Positions 1 to 7,553 of a stretch of DNA of 64,000 nucleotides are shown here, in pieces; the stretch's first letter is position 1, and every line of letters starts with the position of its first letter. The DNA comes from Azoarcus sp031555955. GTDB lineage: Bacteria > Pseudomonadota > Gammaproteobacteria > Burkholderiales > Rhodocyclaceae. The position numbers were made by a program, and so were the translations under genes. The notes under the pieces were generated by a model. It saw only the letters and a program-made list of their open reading frames with translations. It searched no databases and had not been told where the DNA came from. The stretch is from the NCBI GenBank assembly GCA_031555955.1, contig JAVBTY010000028.1, positions 12,208-76,207 on the forward strand, given 5' to 3'.

Positions 1-615
1 AAGGTCTGGATCCCACACCGCCATCTGTTCCAGCGCGATGCCTTTTTTGTACCCCGTCCAGCGGCCCAGGTGCTGGTCGGGGAAAAACAGCACTTTTTCA
101 CGCCGGGCAAAGGCCCAGTCGAGAATCACCGGGGCGTTGGTGGAGGTGCATACGATACCGCCGTGCTCACCGCAGAAGGCTTTCAGATCAGCGGCGGAAT
201 TGATGTAGGTGACCGGCGTGACGAGTTCGTCCGGCGGCGCGTCCAGCACTTCGGCCAGTTCGCGCCAGCAGCGCTCCACCTTGGCGAGGCTGGCCATGTC
301 GGCCATCGAACAGCCAGCGGCAAGGTCCGGCAGGATGGCGGTCTGGCTGGGCCTGGACATGATGTCGGCGACTTCGGCCATGAAATGCACGCCGCAGAAA
401 ACGATGTAATCCGCATCGGTCTGCGAGGCCAGCCGCGCCAGTTTGAGCGAATCACCCGTGAGATCGGCGTGCTGGTAAACGTCGGCGCGCTGGTAGTGGT
501 GGCACAACAGCACCGCCTGCTTGCCGAGGCGGGCGCGGGCGGCGCGGATGCGCTCCTGCGCCTCCCCGTCCGGCAAAACATTGAAACGGTCGAAGCTGAT
601 CGTTGCGGCTTGCAT
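1..615 (-). CDS. nadA: Quinolinate synthase NadA (5' part, runs off the left edge)
   Basis: NadA is a cytosolic [4Fe-4S] enzyme that condenses iminoaspartate with dihydroxyacetone phosphate to quinolinate in de novo NAD synthesis. The minus-strand frame starts at the ATG at 613-615 and stays open to the window edge, giving about 205 residues. It reads MQAATISFDRF, then LLCHHYQRADVYQHADLTGD, VFCGVHFMAE, ILPDLAAGCSMAD and CTSTNAPVILDWAF, which are the signature segments of the first two pseudo-repeats of NadA, including two cluster-ligand cysteines (FCGV and the Cys of VCTSTN). The third cysteine lies beyond the edge. A rhodanese gene lies upstream on the same strand, 110 bp away. Identity is firm from motifs; the gene is incomplete only because of the window. 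Confidence 0.93.
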   Translation of the reverse strand, partial: MQAATISFDRFNVLPDGEAQERIRAARARLGKQAVLLCHHYQRADVYQHADLTGDSLKLARLASQTDADYIVFCGVHFMAEVADIMSRPSQTAILPDLAAGCSMADMASLAKVERCWRELAEVLDAPPDELVTPVTYINSAADLKAFCGEHGGIVCTSTNAPVILDWAFARREKVLFFPDQHLGRWTGYKKGIALEQMAVWDPDL

Positions 616-725
616 GGTTCGATAGGAATCCGGGTCTGAAAAGGGGAAAGCGGGATGAGCGCGTTAGGTCTGGAAGATCGGGGCGGAAGGGCCGGAATGC
701 AAGACCGGAACCCCGCCCGCAGTCC

Positions 726-1178
726 TCAGCCCTGCTGCCAGGGCAGCCCGGCGTGACGCCAGCCGCCGATACGGTTGCGCTGGCCGTTAACGTCGCGGTC
801 GCCCTCGAAGCCTTCAAGCACGTTATAGCAGTTGCCGTATCCGGCGGCGCAGGCGGCGCGCGTCGCCGCGTCCGAACGTGCGCCCGAGCGGCACAGGAAC
901 ATGACCAGCGCCTGCGGATCGACCTCGGCCTGAAGCTGCGCGAGAAATCCGGGGTTGGGCTGGTTGCCCGGCCAGCGCAGCCATTCAATCTGGACCGTGC
1001 CGGGGATATGCCCCACCCAGTCCCATTCGGCCCGGGTGCGTACATCCACCAGTTGCGCGCCAGGCGCAAGCTGCCACACCTGGCAGGCTTCGGCGGGCGT
1101 CAGCGCGCCCTGGTAGGGCAGGTTCATGCTCGTGGCCCGCTCCCGGGCGAGAGCAAGCAGATCGGACAGGGTTCCCAT
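726..1178 (-). CDS. Single-domain rhodanese-like sulfurtransferase
   Basis: This 150-residue protein is a single rhodanese domain. It carries LVDVRTRAEWDWVGHIPG in the first half and the active-site loop FLCRSGARS, with Cys as the persulfide-forming residue, near residue 95; the domain ends with the conserved LEGFEGD. There is no signal peptide, so it is probably cytosolic. Such small rhodaneses carry sulfane sulfur to unknown acceptors. It sits just upstream of nadA on the same strand and head-to-head with the CDF transporter, whose candidate ATG is 17 bp away, so the two genes would share a short divergent control region. The family is clear; the acceptor is unknown. Confidence 0.85.
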   Translation of the reverse strand: MGTLSDLLALARERATSMNLPYQGALTPAEACQVWQLAPGAQLVDVRTRAEWDWVGHIPGTVQIEWLRWPGNQPNPGFLAQLQAEVDPQALVMFLCRSGARSDAATRAACAAGYGNCYNVLEGFEGDRDVNGQRNRIGGWRHAGLPWQQG

Positions 1179-1244
1179 AATGCGGTCGGCTAGAATGACG
1201 GACGCTCAAGGATACCCCTTCCACCCCCCCCTGCCCCCCGACCG

Positions 1245-1262
1245 CCCCCCCCCCCCCCCCCC
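1245..1262. repeat. Homopolymeric C18 tract in the 5' end of the CDF transporter gene
   Basis: Eighteen consecutive C residues, preceded by a C8 run (1224-1231) and a C6 run (1234-1239). The tract lies between an ATG at 1195 and the body of the CDF transporter. The frame from that ATG and the transporter frame differ by one base, so C17 or C20 would join them and C18 does not. Homopolymers of this length are prone to polymerase slippage and also to sequencing error. Confidence 0.9.
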
Positions 1263-1345
1263 AACCGCATCCGGCGGATGATGCGGACACCCGCCGCAGC
1301 CGCGGCATCCAGCGCGCCGCATGGGTCGCGATCGCCACCAATGCG

Positions 1346-2419
1346 GTGCTGGCCGTGAGCCAGACCGTGATCGGCCTGCTGGCCAATGCATTCAGCCTTG
1401 TCGCCGATGCCGCGCACACGTTTTCCGACCTCGTCGCCGATCTGTTCGTGCTCGCCGCGGGCCGCCACAGCGCCACCCCCGCCGACGCCAACCACCCTTA
1501 CGGCCACGCCCGTATCGAAACCGCCGTATCGCTGCTGCTGGGCGCGATGCTGACGGCGGCGGGCGCGGGTTTCCTGTGGAGTTCCGGCGTCCGCCTGCAG
1601 CACATCGACGCCCTGCCAGCGCTGCACCCGGCCGCCCTGTTCATGGCGCTGTTCACGCTGGCCGCCAAGGAACTGCTGTTCCGCTACATCCTCGCCGCCA
1701 GCCGCCGCCTGAAAGCGCCGCTGCTGGAAGCCAACGCCTGGCATGCGCGCTCGGACGCGGCTTCGTCTCTGGTCGTGGCCGCGGGCATCGGCGGCAGCCT
1801 CGCGGGTTACCCTTTTCTTGAGCCGCTGGGCGCGGCGCTGGTCGGCTTCCTCATCCTGCGCATGGGGCTCCTGCTGGGATGGAAGGCCATGGGCGAGCTG
1901 ATCGACACCGGCCTGCCGGAAGAAGAAACCGCCCGCCTGCGCCGCACCATCGACGATACGCCGGGCGTAACCGGCCTGCATGACCTGCGCACGCGCCGCA
2001 TGGCCAACCGCGTACTGTGCGATGCCCACGTCCAGGTGGACCCGCGCATCACCGTTTCGGAAGGGCACCACATCTCCGACGATGTTTACACCCGCGTGCG
2101 CACGGCCCATCCGGACGTGCAGGAAGTGCTGGTGCACATCGACCCCGAGAACGACAGACAGCCCCGGACGGGCCCGCCCGCCCCGCTTCCCGGCCGGGAT
2201 GAGATCAGCGCCCTCGTGCGCGATCTGCTCGGCCCCGCCGCCGCGCCGCCGGAGCGCATCCAGATCCATTACATCGGCAAGGGCATGGAAATAGAGGTTT
2301 TTCTCCCCGCCGGAACACTTGCGGAAGATCCGGAAACGCTCCGCGAGCGTGTACGCGCCTGGCAGCGGCAGAACCCGCAGCCGGAGGCATTGTCCTTTTT
2401 TGTGCGGATCGCACCGTAG
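1346..2419 (+). CDS. Cation diffusion facilitator (CDF) metal transporter, N-terminus out of frame
   Basis: CDF transporters are inner-membrane antiporters exporting Zn2+, Fe2+, Co2+ or Mn2+ in exchange for protons. The frame shows the CDF core: SLVADAAHTFSDL in TM2 with the metal-site residues, HPYGHARIET, and HARSDAASSLVV in TM5, followed by a cytoplasmic domain from about residue 190. The only in-frame start is the GTG at 1346, which falls inside TM1. The residues encoded just upstream in the same frame (RAAWVAIATNAVLAVSQ) are a normal TM1, so the true N-terminus lies further upstream. An ATG at 1195 would supply it, but it reads through the C18 tract in a frame one base off. The gene is therefore phase-OFF, mis-sequenced, or expressed from the GTG. 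Metal specificity cannot be read from the sequence. Confidence 0.85.
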   Translation: MLAVSQTVIGLLANAFSLVADAAHTFSDLVADLFVLAAGRHSATPADANHPYGHARIETAVSLLLGAMLTAAGAGFLWSSGVRLQHIDALPALHPAALFMALFTLAAKELLFRYILAASRRLKAPLLEANAWHARSDAASSLVVAAGIGGSLAGYPFLEPLGAALVGFLILRMGLLLGWKAMGELIDTGLPEEETARLRRTIDDTPGVTGLHDLRTRRMANRVLCDAHVQVDPRITVSEGHHISDDVYTRVRTAHPDVQEVLVHIDPENDRQPRTGPPAPLPGRDEISALVRDLLGPAAAPPERIQIHYIGKGMEIEVFLPAGTLAEDPETLRERVRAWQRQNPQPEALSFFVRIAP

Positions 2420-2589
2420 CGGCGCACACACGGCCGTTTTCGCACCAGATCAGTGCATCCATACCGGCTGCTGCGCAGCAGCATCCCGTGGCACAATGCC
2501 GCAACAGCCGCGCATGGCCTGGAACAGTTTCTGCTTTATCCCAACAAACACCGCCGTAACACGAATTCCGTCTCAGCCCAGGAGCAAAC

Positions 2590-3999
2590 ATGGACGCCCA
2601 GGAAGTGATGAAAATGGTCCAGGAAAACGAAGTCCGCTTCGTCGACCTGCGCTTTACCGATACCCGCGGCAAGGAACACCACGTCGGGCTGCCGGTTTCC
2701 GCCTTCGAGGAAGATCACTTCGAACACGGCCACCCGTTCGACGGCTCGTCGATCGCGGGCTGGAAGGGCATCCAGGCTTCCGACATGATCCTGATGCCGG
2801 AACCCGGATCAGCCTACATCGACCCGTTTTTCGATGAAACCACGCTGGTGCTCACCTGCGATGTCATCGAACCGTCCGATGGCAAAGGCTACGACCGCGA
2901 CCCCCGCTCCATGGCCAAACGCGCCGAGGCCTATCTGAAGAGCACCGGCATCGGCGACACCGCCTACTTCGGCCCGGAACCCGAGTTCTTCATTTTCGAC
3001 GCGGTCGAATGGTCCATCGACATGTCCGGCGTCTACAGCAAGATCATTTCCGAGGAAGCAGCCTGGTCCACCGCCGACAAGTTCGAGGGTGGCAACACCG
3101 GCCACCGCCCGCGCGTCAAGGGTGGCTACTTCCCCGTACCGCCGGTCGACAGCCTGAACGACGTGCGCGCCGCCATGGTGATCGCGCTCGAAGCCTGCGG
3201 CGTGCCGGTCGAAGTGCATCATCACGAAGTCGCCAACGCCGGGCAATGCGAAATCGGCACCCGCTTCAGCACGCTGACAAAACGCGCCGACTGGACGCAG
3301 GTGCTCAAATACATCGTGCACAACGTCGCCCACCAGTACGGCAAAACCGCCACCTTCATGCCCAAGCCCATCGTCGGCGACAACGGCTCAGGCATGCACG
3401 TACACCAGTCCATCTGGAAAGACGGCCAGAACCTGTTCGCGGGCAACGGCTACGCCGGCCTGTCCGACATGGCGCTGTACTACATCGGCGGCATCATCAA
3501 GCACGCCCGCGCGCTCAACGCCATCACCAACCCCGGCACCAACTCCTACAAGCGCCTGGTGCCGCACTACGAAGCGCCCACCAAACTGGCCTACTCCGCG
3601 CGCAACCGCTCGGCCTCGATCCGCATCCCCTACGTCGCCAGCCCGAAAGGCCGCCGTATCGAGGCGCGCTTCCCGGACCCGCTGGCGAATCCCTACCTGT
3701 GCTTCTCCGCGCTGATGATGGCGGGCCTGGACGGCATCCAGAACAAGCTCCACCCGGGCGATCCGGCCGACAAGAATCTTTACGATCTGCCGCCGGAAGA
3801 AGACGCGAAAATCCCGACCGTGTGCACGAGCCTCGAACAGGCGCTGGAATACCTCGACCGCGACCGCGAATTCCTCACCCGCGGCGGCGTGTTCTCCAGC
3901 GACTTCATCGATGCCTATCTGGCGCTGAAGATGGAGGAAGTCGACCGCATGCGCATCACCACGCACCCGGTGGAATTCGACATGTACTACAGCCTGTAA
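2590..3999 (+). CDS. glnA: Glutamine synthetase type I (GS-I beta)
   Basis: GlnA makes glutamine from glutamate, ammonia and ATP and is the central ammonium-assimilating enzyme; it acts as a cytosolic dodecamer. The 469 residues match the usual GS-I length. Visible landmarks are the N-terminal beta-grasp (VRFVDLRFTDTRGKEHH), FDGSSIAGWKGI, GPEPEFFIFD, the ATP-site NGSGMHVHQSIW, and the adenylylation loop KNLYDLPPEE with Tyr398, which marks a form regulated by GlnE/GlnB. A good Shine-Dalgarno (CAGGAG) precedes the ATG. A hairpin terminator follows. ntrBC, normally close by, is displaced about 5.6 kb by the island that follows. A sigma-54-like TGGCAC at 2489 has its GC element one base too close. 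Confidence 0.98.
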   Translation: MDAQEVMKMVQENEVRFVDLRFTDTRGKEHHVGLPVSAFEEDHFEHGHPFDGSSIAGWKGIQASDMILMPEPGSAYIDPFFDETTLVLTCDVIEPSDGKGYDRDPRSMAKRAEAYLKSTGIGDTAYFGPEPEFFIFDAVEWSIDMSGVYSKIISEEAAWSTADKFEGGNTGHRPRVKGGYFPVPPVDSLNDVRAAMVIALEACGVPVEVHHHEVANAGQCEIGTRFSTLTKRADWTQVLKYIVHNVAHQYGKTATFMPKPIVGDNGSGMHVHQSIWKDGQNLFAGNGYAGLSDMALYYIGGIIKHARALNAITNPGTNSYKRLVPHYEAPTKLAYSARNRSASIRIPYVASPKGRRIEARFPDPLANPYLCFSALMMAGLDGIQNKLHPGDPADKNLYDLPPEEDAKIPTVCTSLEQALEYLDRDREFLTRGGVFSSDFIDAYLALKMEEVDRMRITTHPVEFDMYYSL

Positions 4000-4021
4000 G
4001 CCGGCGCGCAGCCAGACAAAG

Positions 4022-4043
4022 GGCGGCCTGAGGCCGCCTTTTT
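4022..4043 (+). terminator. Rho-independent terminator after glnA
   Basis: A perfect 7-bp stem (GGCGGCC / GGCCGCC) with a TGA loop is followed immediately by five T residues, 22 bp after the glnA stop codon. It should end the glnA transcript before the island. Confidence 0.88.
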
Positions 4044-4079
4044 CACTTTTCAGACCGGGCGCCAATGCTCTCCATTATA

Positions 4080-4092
4080 AAAACATGACGGA
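4080..4092 (+). repeat. 13-bp direct repeat, left copy bracketing the island
   Basis: AAAACATGACGGA occurs here, 53 bp left of the last island gene, and again at 8656-8668, just beyond the first island gene. It lies between the glnA terminator and the island. Reading leftward, a TATAAT (4074-4079) follows directly, so part of the resemblance may come from shared promoter sequence rather than from an insertion scar. Confidence 0.6.
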
Positions 4093-4145
4093 GCCCGAAA
4101 TCTTTCATACAAACATGTAGTGTGGCATGCGCGATTAGCGCGACG

Positions 4146-5003
4146 TCAGATCGGAGCCGGTTTCCGTGACCCAGAAATCATCCCCGCGTCGAAAGCGCAT
4201 TCCACCATGACTTCTGCAACGATATCGCCAAACTCAAGCGAATAGGCTTTCCCTTCGGGTGAAAGCACAAACTGGAGATAGCTGTTCAATTCCTCTTCAG
4301 AAAGATCCTGGTATGCGTACGCAGAATTTCCCAGAACTGCCTGCGACATCGCGCCCGTAATGGCGAGCCTCTGGGAATCCAGCGTTTTCTTTATTTCCTC
4401 CAGCGATGGCCTGTCCGGAGTATCCGGCATGACTGCCAGAATAGCCGCATTAACGGCCAGCGATGATCCCATATAGGTCTTTACCGCACGCTGGGTTGAA
4501 CCCATGGCCTGATCAAGCGCCGAATAAAGGGCCAGCCGGGTCGAGTTTGCGCCCGCATCGGCAATGATCCTTGAGGAATTCTCCTCAATCTCGGCCTGAA
4601 TCTTTGGCTGCGCCAATCTGCTCTCACGCTCGACGATACGCCTTCCAAGAGGAGATTCCAGAAAAGCGATCATCCGGCCCCCCTGCTCCGCGGAAACTCT
4701 GCCAGGAATACGTTCGGCAATCATCATCCTCAGCTTCGGGGGGGCATACGCATGATCGAAAGCCGCGTGAACGTTACGGATCTGTTCGACTGAAAGTTTC
4801 AGCGCACCGTTTTTCATGGCATGCCCCACCGCGATTTTCAGGCTTCTTGGCATGAAATCGAGATGGACGCCCATCCCGGATTTTTCTATCAGCGCTTGCG
4901 GCGTGAATTCGCCTGCATGGACATTCAGACAAAATAAACCCGCCATCATCAGGAGTCCGTTTATCAGAACAGAAACAACTGAAACTGCGCCTGAAACCCT
5001 CAT
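4146..5003 (-). CDS. Secreted DUF2059-like protein, last gene of the C39/peptide island
   Basis: This 285-residue protein starts with a hydrophobic signal peptide (VLINGLLMMAGLFCLNVHAG, cleavage likely near residue 30), so it should be periplasmic. The rest is helical. A segment such as FLESPLGRRIVERES and a terminal FVLSPEGKAYSLEFGDIVAE resemble the DUF2059 pattern of repeated helical modules ending in a residue-rich segment before a helix. No catalytic motif is apparent. A strong GAAGGAGT Shine-Dalgarno fixes the start. The gene follows the ChaN-like gene with a 4-bp gap, so it is almost certainly cotranscribed with the C39 peptidase cassette. The DUF2059 assignment is tentative; the role is unknown. 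Confidence 0.7.
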   Translation of the reverse strand: MRVSGAVSVVSVLINGLLMMAGLFCLNVHAGEFTPQALIEKSGMGVHLDFMPRSLKIAVGHAMKNGALKLSVEQIRNVHAAFDHAYAPPKLRMMIAERIPGRVSAEQGGRMIAFLESPLGRRIVERESRLAQPKIQAEIEENSSRIIADAGANSTRLALYSALDQAMGSTQRAVKTYMGSSLAVNAAILAVMPDTPDRPSLEEIKKTLDSQRLAITGAMSQAVLGNSAYAYQDLSEEELNSYLQFVLSPEGKAYSLEFGDIVAEVMVECAFDAGMISGSRKPAPI

Positions 5004-5007
5004 GGTG

Positions 5008-5961
5008 CTACTCCTTCAATATTGGAAGCTTTTCGTCATGGTCAAGGTGTCGCCACTCAGCGGAACCGGCAGCCCGATAGAAATCAAACGTCCGCAGCCC
5101 TGGTGATACAGGTTCATGGCTTGTCGCCAATGCCCCACATGGCGCAATAGCAACGACATTCAGGTGAGAAGCCCTGAGCCCAAGATGAAACGGAACGCCG
5201 TGGTCCTTTCGCGCATGCTCCATACCTGCAATCAGGACTGCCGGACGTTCCGCCTGGGAAAGCCTGAGCGCCATGTAAGCATCCCGTGTCATCTGGGCCT
5301 GGATCAGACCGGCTTGCCCGGGTGAATCTGGTTCCTGCCGGTGCGCATCGGCTATCGTCCGAGTCAAGCGACCTGATAGTTCGCTAATTTCGCCTTCCTT
5401 TAGGTTTTCAAACAGGCGAATACGTAATTGTTTAGGGATTGCAAGCAAACCAAATCGCCTTACGTTGCGCATCAACTCTGGTGAAGGATCAGCATGCCTG
5501 ACAGGCAGCCCGTACTGATCGGATAGCTGAAATATTGGGGCATAAGCCTCCCAGACAGGCCAGCCGCGTTTTTCCCATGCCAGAATTCTTCCTCTGGCTG
5601 CGTCTTTGATGATCGATGAGCCATTCAGATTATCTGCCCACGTTCGCAAAAAATCTTCATGGGCAACTTCCTCCTGATCGGTCAGCATCTCAAAATAGAG
5701 AACCGGCGCTCGCCCTCCATTGATCAGATTTCTGATGATGTCAGCCTGCATCCAATGGCAGGAATGATCATCATGTATTTCCCCGAGAATCACTACGTCA
5801 GCACTTTCAAGACGAGCCATAAACCCTGCTTCGCTTATCGCTTCGCCTGGCAAAGGGTCTTCACGAATACGCCCACTATCTGCCGTTGCTGGTATTGAAA
5901 GGAAAATGGCAAACAGCATTAAAAACCGGCTGATCGCTCTAAAATTTATTGTTTTCAACAA
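5008..5961 (-). CDS. Secreted ChaN-like (TIKI/EreA-fold) protein
   Basis: This 317-residue protein has a signal peptide (FLMLFAIFLSIPATA). It also has the ChaN-type core: VVILGEIHDDHSCHWMQ near residue 55, APVLYFEM, RTIADAHRQE, and a C-terminal LIAGMEHARKDHGVPFHL. ChaN proteins are heme-binding or metal-dependent members of the TIKI/EreA superfamily, in which the GE-H and H-G segments form the putative active site. The likely start is one of two tandem TTG codons (5956-5961) with a GGAGG about nine bases upstream; no ATG fits. It begins 2 bp after the C39 peptidase stop, implying translational coupling. In this island it may act on the exported peptide rather than in iron uptake; that is inference. 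Confidence 0.75.
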   Translation of the reverse strand: MLKTINFRAISRFLMLFAIFLSIPATADSGRIREDPLPGEAISEAGFMARLESADVVILGEIHDDHSCHWMQADIIRNLINGGRAPVLYFEMLTDQEEVAHEDFLRTWADNLNGSSIIKDAARGRILAWEKRGWPVWEAYAPIFQLSDQYGLPVRHADPSPELMRNVRRFGLLAIPKQLRIRLFENLKEGEISELSGRLTRTIADAHRQEPDSPGQAGLIQAQMTRDAYMALRLSQAERPAVLIAGMEHARKDHGVPFHLGLRASHLNVVAIAPCGALATSHEPVSPGLRTFDFYRAAGSAEWRHLDHDEKLPILKE

Positions 5962-5963
5962 TG

Positions 5964-6608
5964 TTAATAGCCTCCAGTATGCGGCAATACCATCCCCGCA
6001 CCTTCATCCAGGGGGGCCATAAAAACATCGTTAAGCGATACCTCTGTCCCGGAGCGTGGCAACAGAACGAGCGCACGACCCGGTGTTTCAGGGTTATCCC
6101 GGGTTCGCCAGAACTGCTCGAAACGTTCGCGACGCATCCGGGTGTTTCCCCACGCCGGATCAGCAAGCCATACGCCATTTCGATCAATGGCGCGCAATAC
6201 GGAAAAATGTCCGTCATCCCAATAATCGAGATAGACGATCACCGGCCGACGAAAACGCATCAGTGTTTCATAATCAAGCGCAAGGCCAACCGGTTTGAAC
6301 CCGTACTCTTCCGCCACTCGCGCAAGGTCTGCCATGGAAAACGCCCCTTTCAGCCCAATTCTATCGACAATTTCGAGCTCATCGGTGGCAACGCCATAAT
6401 AGTGCGTCAATACGCTAACCAGGGATGCTGCGCCGCAGGAGTAATCGAATTGCTGTTTCGCCATACCGGCGTCCCGACGCTCTACCCAGGACTGTACCGG
6501 CATTGAATCGACAAATCGCTCAAAGGTATTGATTTCAGCTCCTGAAGACAGGGCACTCCATCCTGCAAAAATAAAAACTGTCGCGAAATATATATTTTTT
6601 GGATGCAT
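5964..6608 (-). CDS. Stand-alone secreted C39-family cysteine peptidase
   Basis: C39 peptidases cut double-glycine leaders and are usually the N-terminal domain of bacteriocin ABC exporters. This 214-residue protein is only the peptidase behind a signal peptide (FATVFIFAGWSALSSGA), with no transporter or ATPase domain, so it should work in the periplasm. The catalytic set is complete: Gln52 and Cys58 in KQQFDYSCGAAS, His134 in DDGHFSVL and Asp150 in WLADPAWG. FapD of the functional-amyloid operon is a known stand-alone relative. Two genes upstream, in the same operon, lies a secreted protein with two double-glycine-type motifs, its obvious candidate substrate. It is followed 2 bp later by the ChaN-like gene. 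Confidence 0.85.
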   Translation of the reverse strand: MHPKNIYFATVFIFAGWSALSSGAEINTFERFVDSMPVQSWVERRDAGMAKQQFDYSCGAASLVSVLTHYYGVATDELEIVDRIGLKGAFSMADLARVAEEYGFKPVGLALDYETLMRFRRPVIVYLDYWDDGHFSVLRAIDRNGVWLADPAWGNTRMRRERFEQFWRTRDNPETPGRALVLLPRSGTEVSLNDVFMAPLDEGAGMVLPHTGGY

Positions 6609-6701
6609 TTTCAGCCTAAAAATCAGCTCATTCCAGAATCCATCAGGGCATCTGAAAAAATATCCATAAATATCTAAACAGAAGAAATGGGCGATCCTAA
6701 A

Positions 6702-7025
6702 TCACACGAATGTAGTTTTCATAACAATAAGCAGAAATGTGGTAATCCAATAGTTTGCAACACCCGTACCCTGAAGACCCTGCCTCCTGCACAACCTCTC
6801 AATCAGCTCAGAGGCAAGAAATAAGAGCAGCAGCGACCACACAGGGAACAGGCAAAACGCATCCCAGGCAGTTCCGTACCACCAAGCCCGGATGATTGCT
6901 GCCAAGGCGAAAGCTAGCGGAAGGAGCCAGGTGTTTTGGGCTACCCCCCGCTGTAGTACCACCCCGAACAGCAGGATCAGCCCAAGTCCAGCAATACAGG
7001 GGGTCTCTATTTCGAAGAATGGCAT
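6702..7025 (-). CDS. Small four-helix membrane protein overlapping the peptide gene (immunity candidate)
   Basis: The ATG at 7023-7025 lies inside the last codons of the peptide gene, a 19-bp overlap in another frame, and opens a 107-residue protein. It is almost entirely hydrophobic, with four probable membrane helices: IAGLGLILLFGVVL, LLPLAFALAAIIRAWW, LFPVWSLLLLFLASELI and YWITTFLLIVM. No family is recognised. Small multi-pass proteins encoded directly after, and coupled to, a bacteriocin gene are typically immunity proteins, and that is the working guess here; an export accessory is equally possible. No clear Shine-Dalgarno is seen, consistent with translational coupling to the gene upstream. 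Confidence 0.6.
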   Translation of the reverse strand: MPFFEIETPCIAGLGLILLFGVVLQRGVAQNTWLLPLAFALAAIIRAWWYGTAWDAFCLFPVWSLLLLFLASELIERLCRRQGLQGTGVANYWITTFLLIVMKTTFV

Positions 7026-7504
7026 CCACTGCAACTCATCATGGACATACTTCCCGCCATACCGCCTATTGCGGTGCTGCCGACAAGACCAACACCTGAA
7101 AGTGTCGCCAAAATCGCCGCTCCGGTACCCCATGCTGCCGCGACACCGTTTGAGGCCGCATTTTGCCAATTCACTGAATTTCCATTCTTTATGTCGTTCA
7201 ACACAGAACCTCCCGTGCCAATTACACCAGCCGCCACCACGGCAGCACCAGCCACAACAGCAGGTGCTGCCTTACCCTCCGTTTCCAACATCTCTTTCTG
7301 ACTCAGATACGAGAGCCCGGCATGATCGCCATGGTTTCGATGAGCATCTCCCATCAAGAACGCCATCTCATCCCGCGTCAGTGATTGGGCAGTCACCGAT
7401 GAATGCGCTGCCTCCAGCTGCATCGGCATTACCGGCTGGGAAACTCCCAGCATCAAGATGGAAAGCAGCGCCGGAAATATGCGAATCTTTGGGCTGGTAT
7501 TCAT
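7007..7504 (-). CDS. Sec-exported bacteriocin-like precursor with two tandem double-glycine-type leaders
   Basis: AAGGAGG sits five bases before the ATG at 7502-7504, so this start is preferred over the ATG at 7522. The 165-residue product has a Sec signal peptide (FPALLSILMLGVSQPVMP). Two motifs with double-glycine-leader spacing follow: LTRDEMAFLMGD at 42-53 and LSQKEMLETEGK at 67-78, both fitting L-[ST]-x-x-E-M-x-x-[LT]-x-G-[DK] and both followed by Ala. Residues 79-165 are Gly/Ala-rich with repeated small-residue helices, a short polar stretch (NDIKNGNSVNWQN) and a terminal CSGC. This looks like a class II bacteriocin or pore-former domain, or an amyloid subunit. The His-rich linker between the motifs (AHRNHGDHAG) would be released if both sites are cut. 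Confidence 0.75.
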   Translation of the reverse strand: MNTSPKIRIFPALLSILMLGVSQPVMPMQLEAAHSSVTAQSLTRDEMAFLMGDAHRNHGDHAGLSYLSQKEMLETEGKAAPAVVAGAAVVAAGVIGTGGSVLNDIKNGNSVNWQNAASNGVAAAWGTGAAILATLSGVGLVGSTAIGGMAGSMSMMSCSGCHSSK

Positions 7505-7553
7505 GCGAACCTCCTTGTTCAAGCGTTATGGAACCAGATAATTTCTGAAGTCC

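Noticed and set aside
2489..2503. TGGCAC near the glnA start as a sigma-54 promoter
   Set aside because: The GC of the -12 element is one base too close to the GG of the -24 element, and the TT is CC; not listed as a promoter, though NtrC control of glnA is likely on general grounds.
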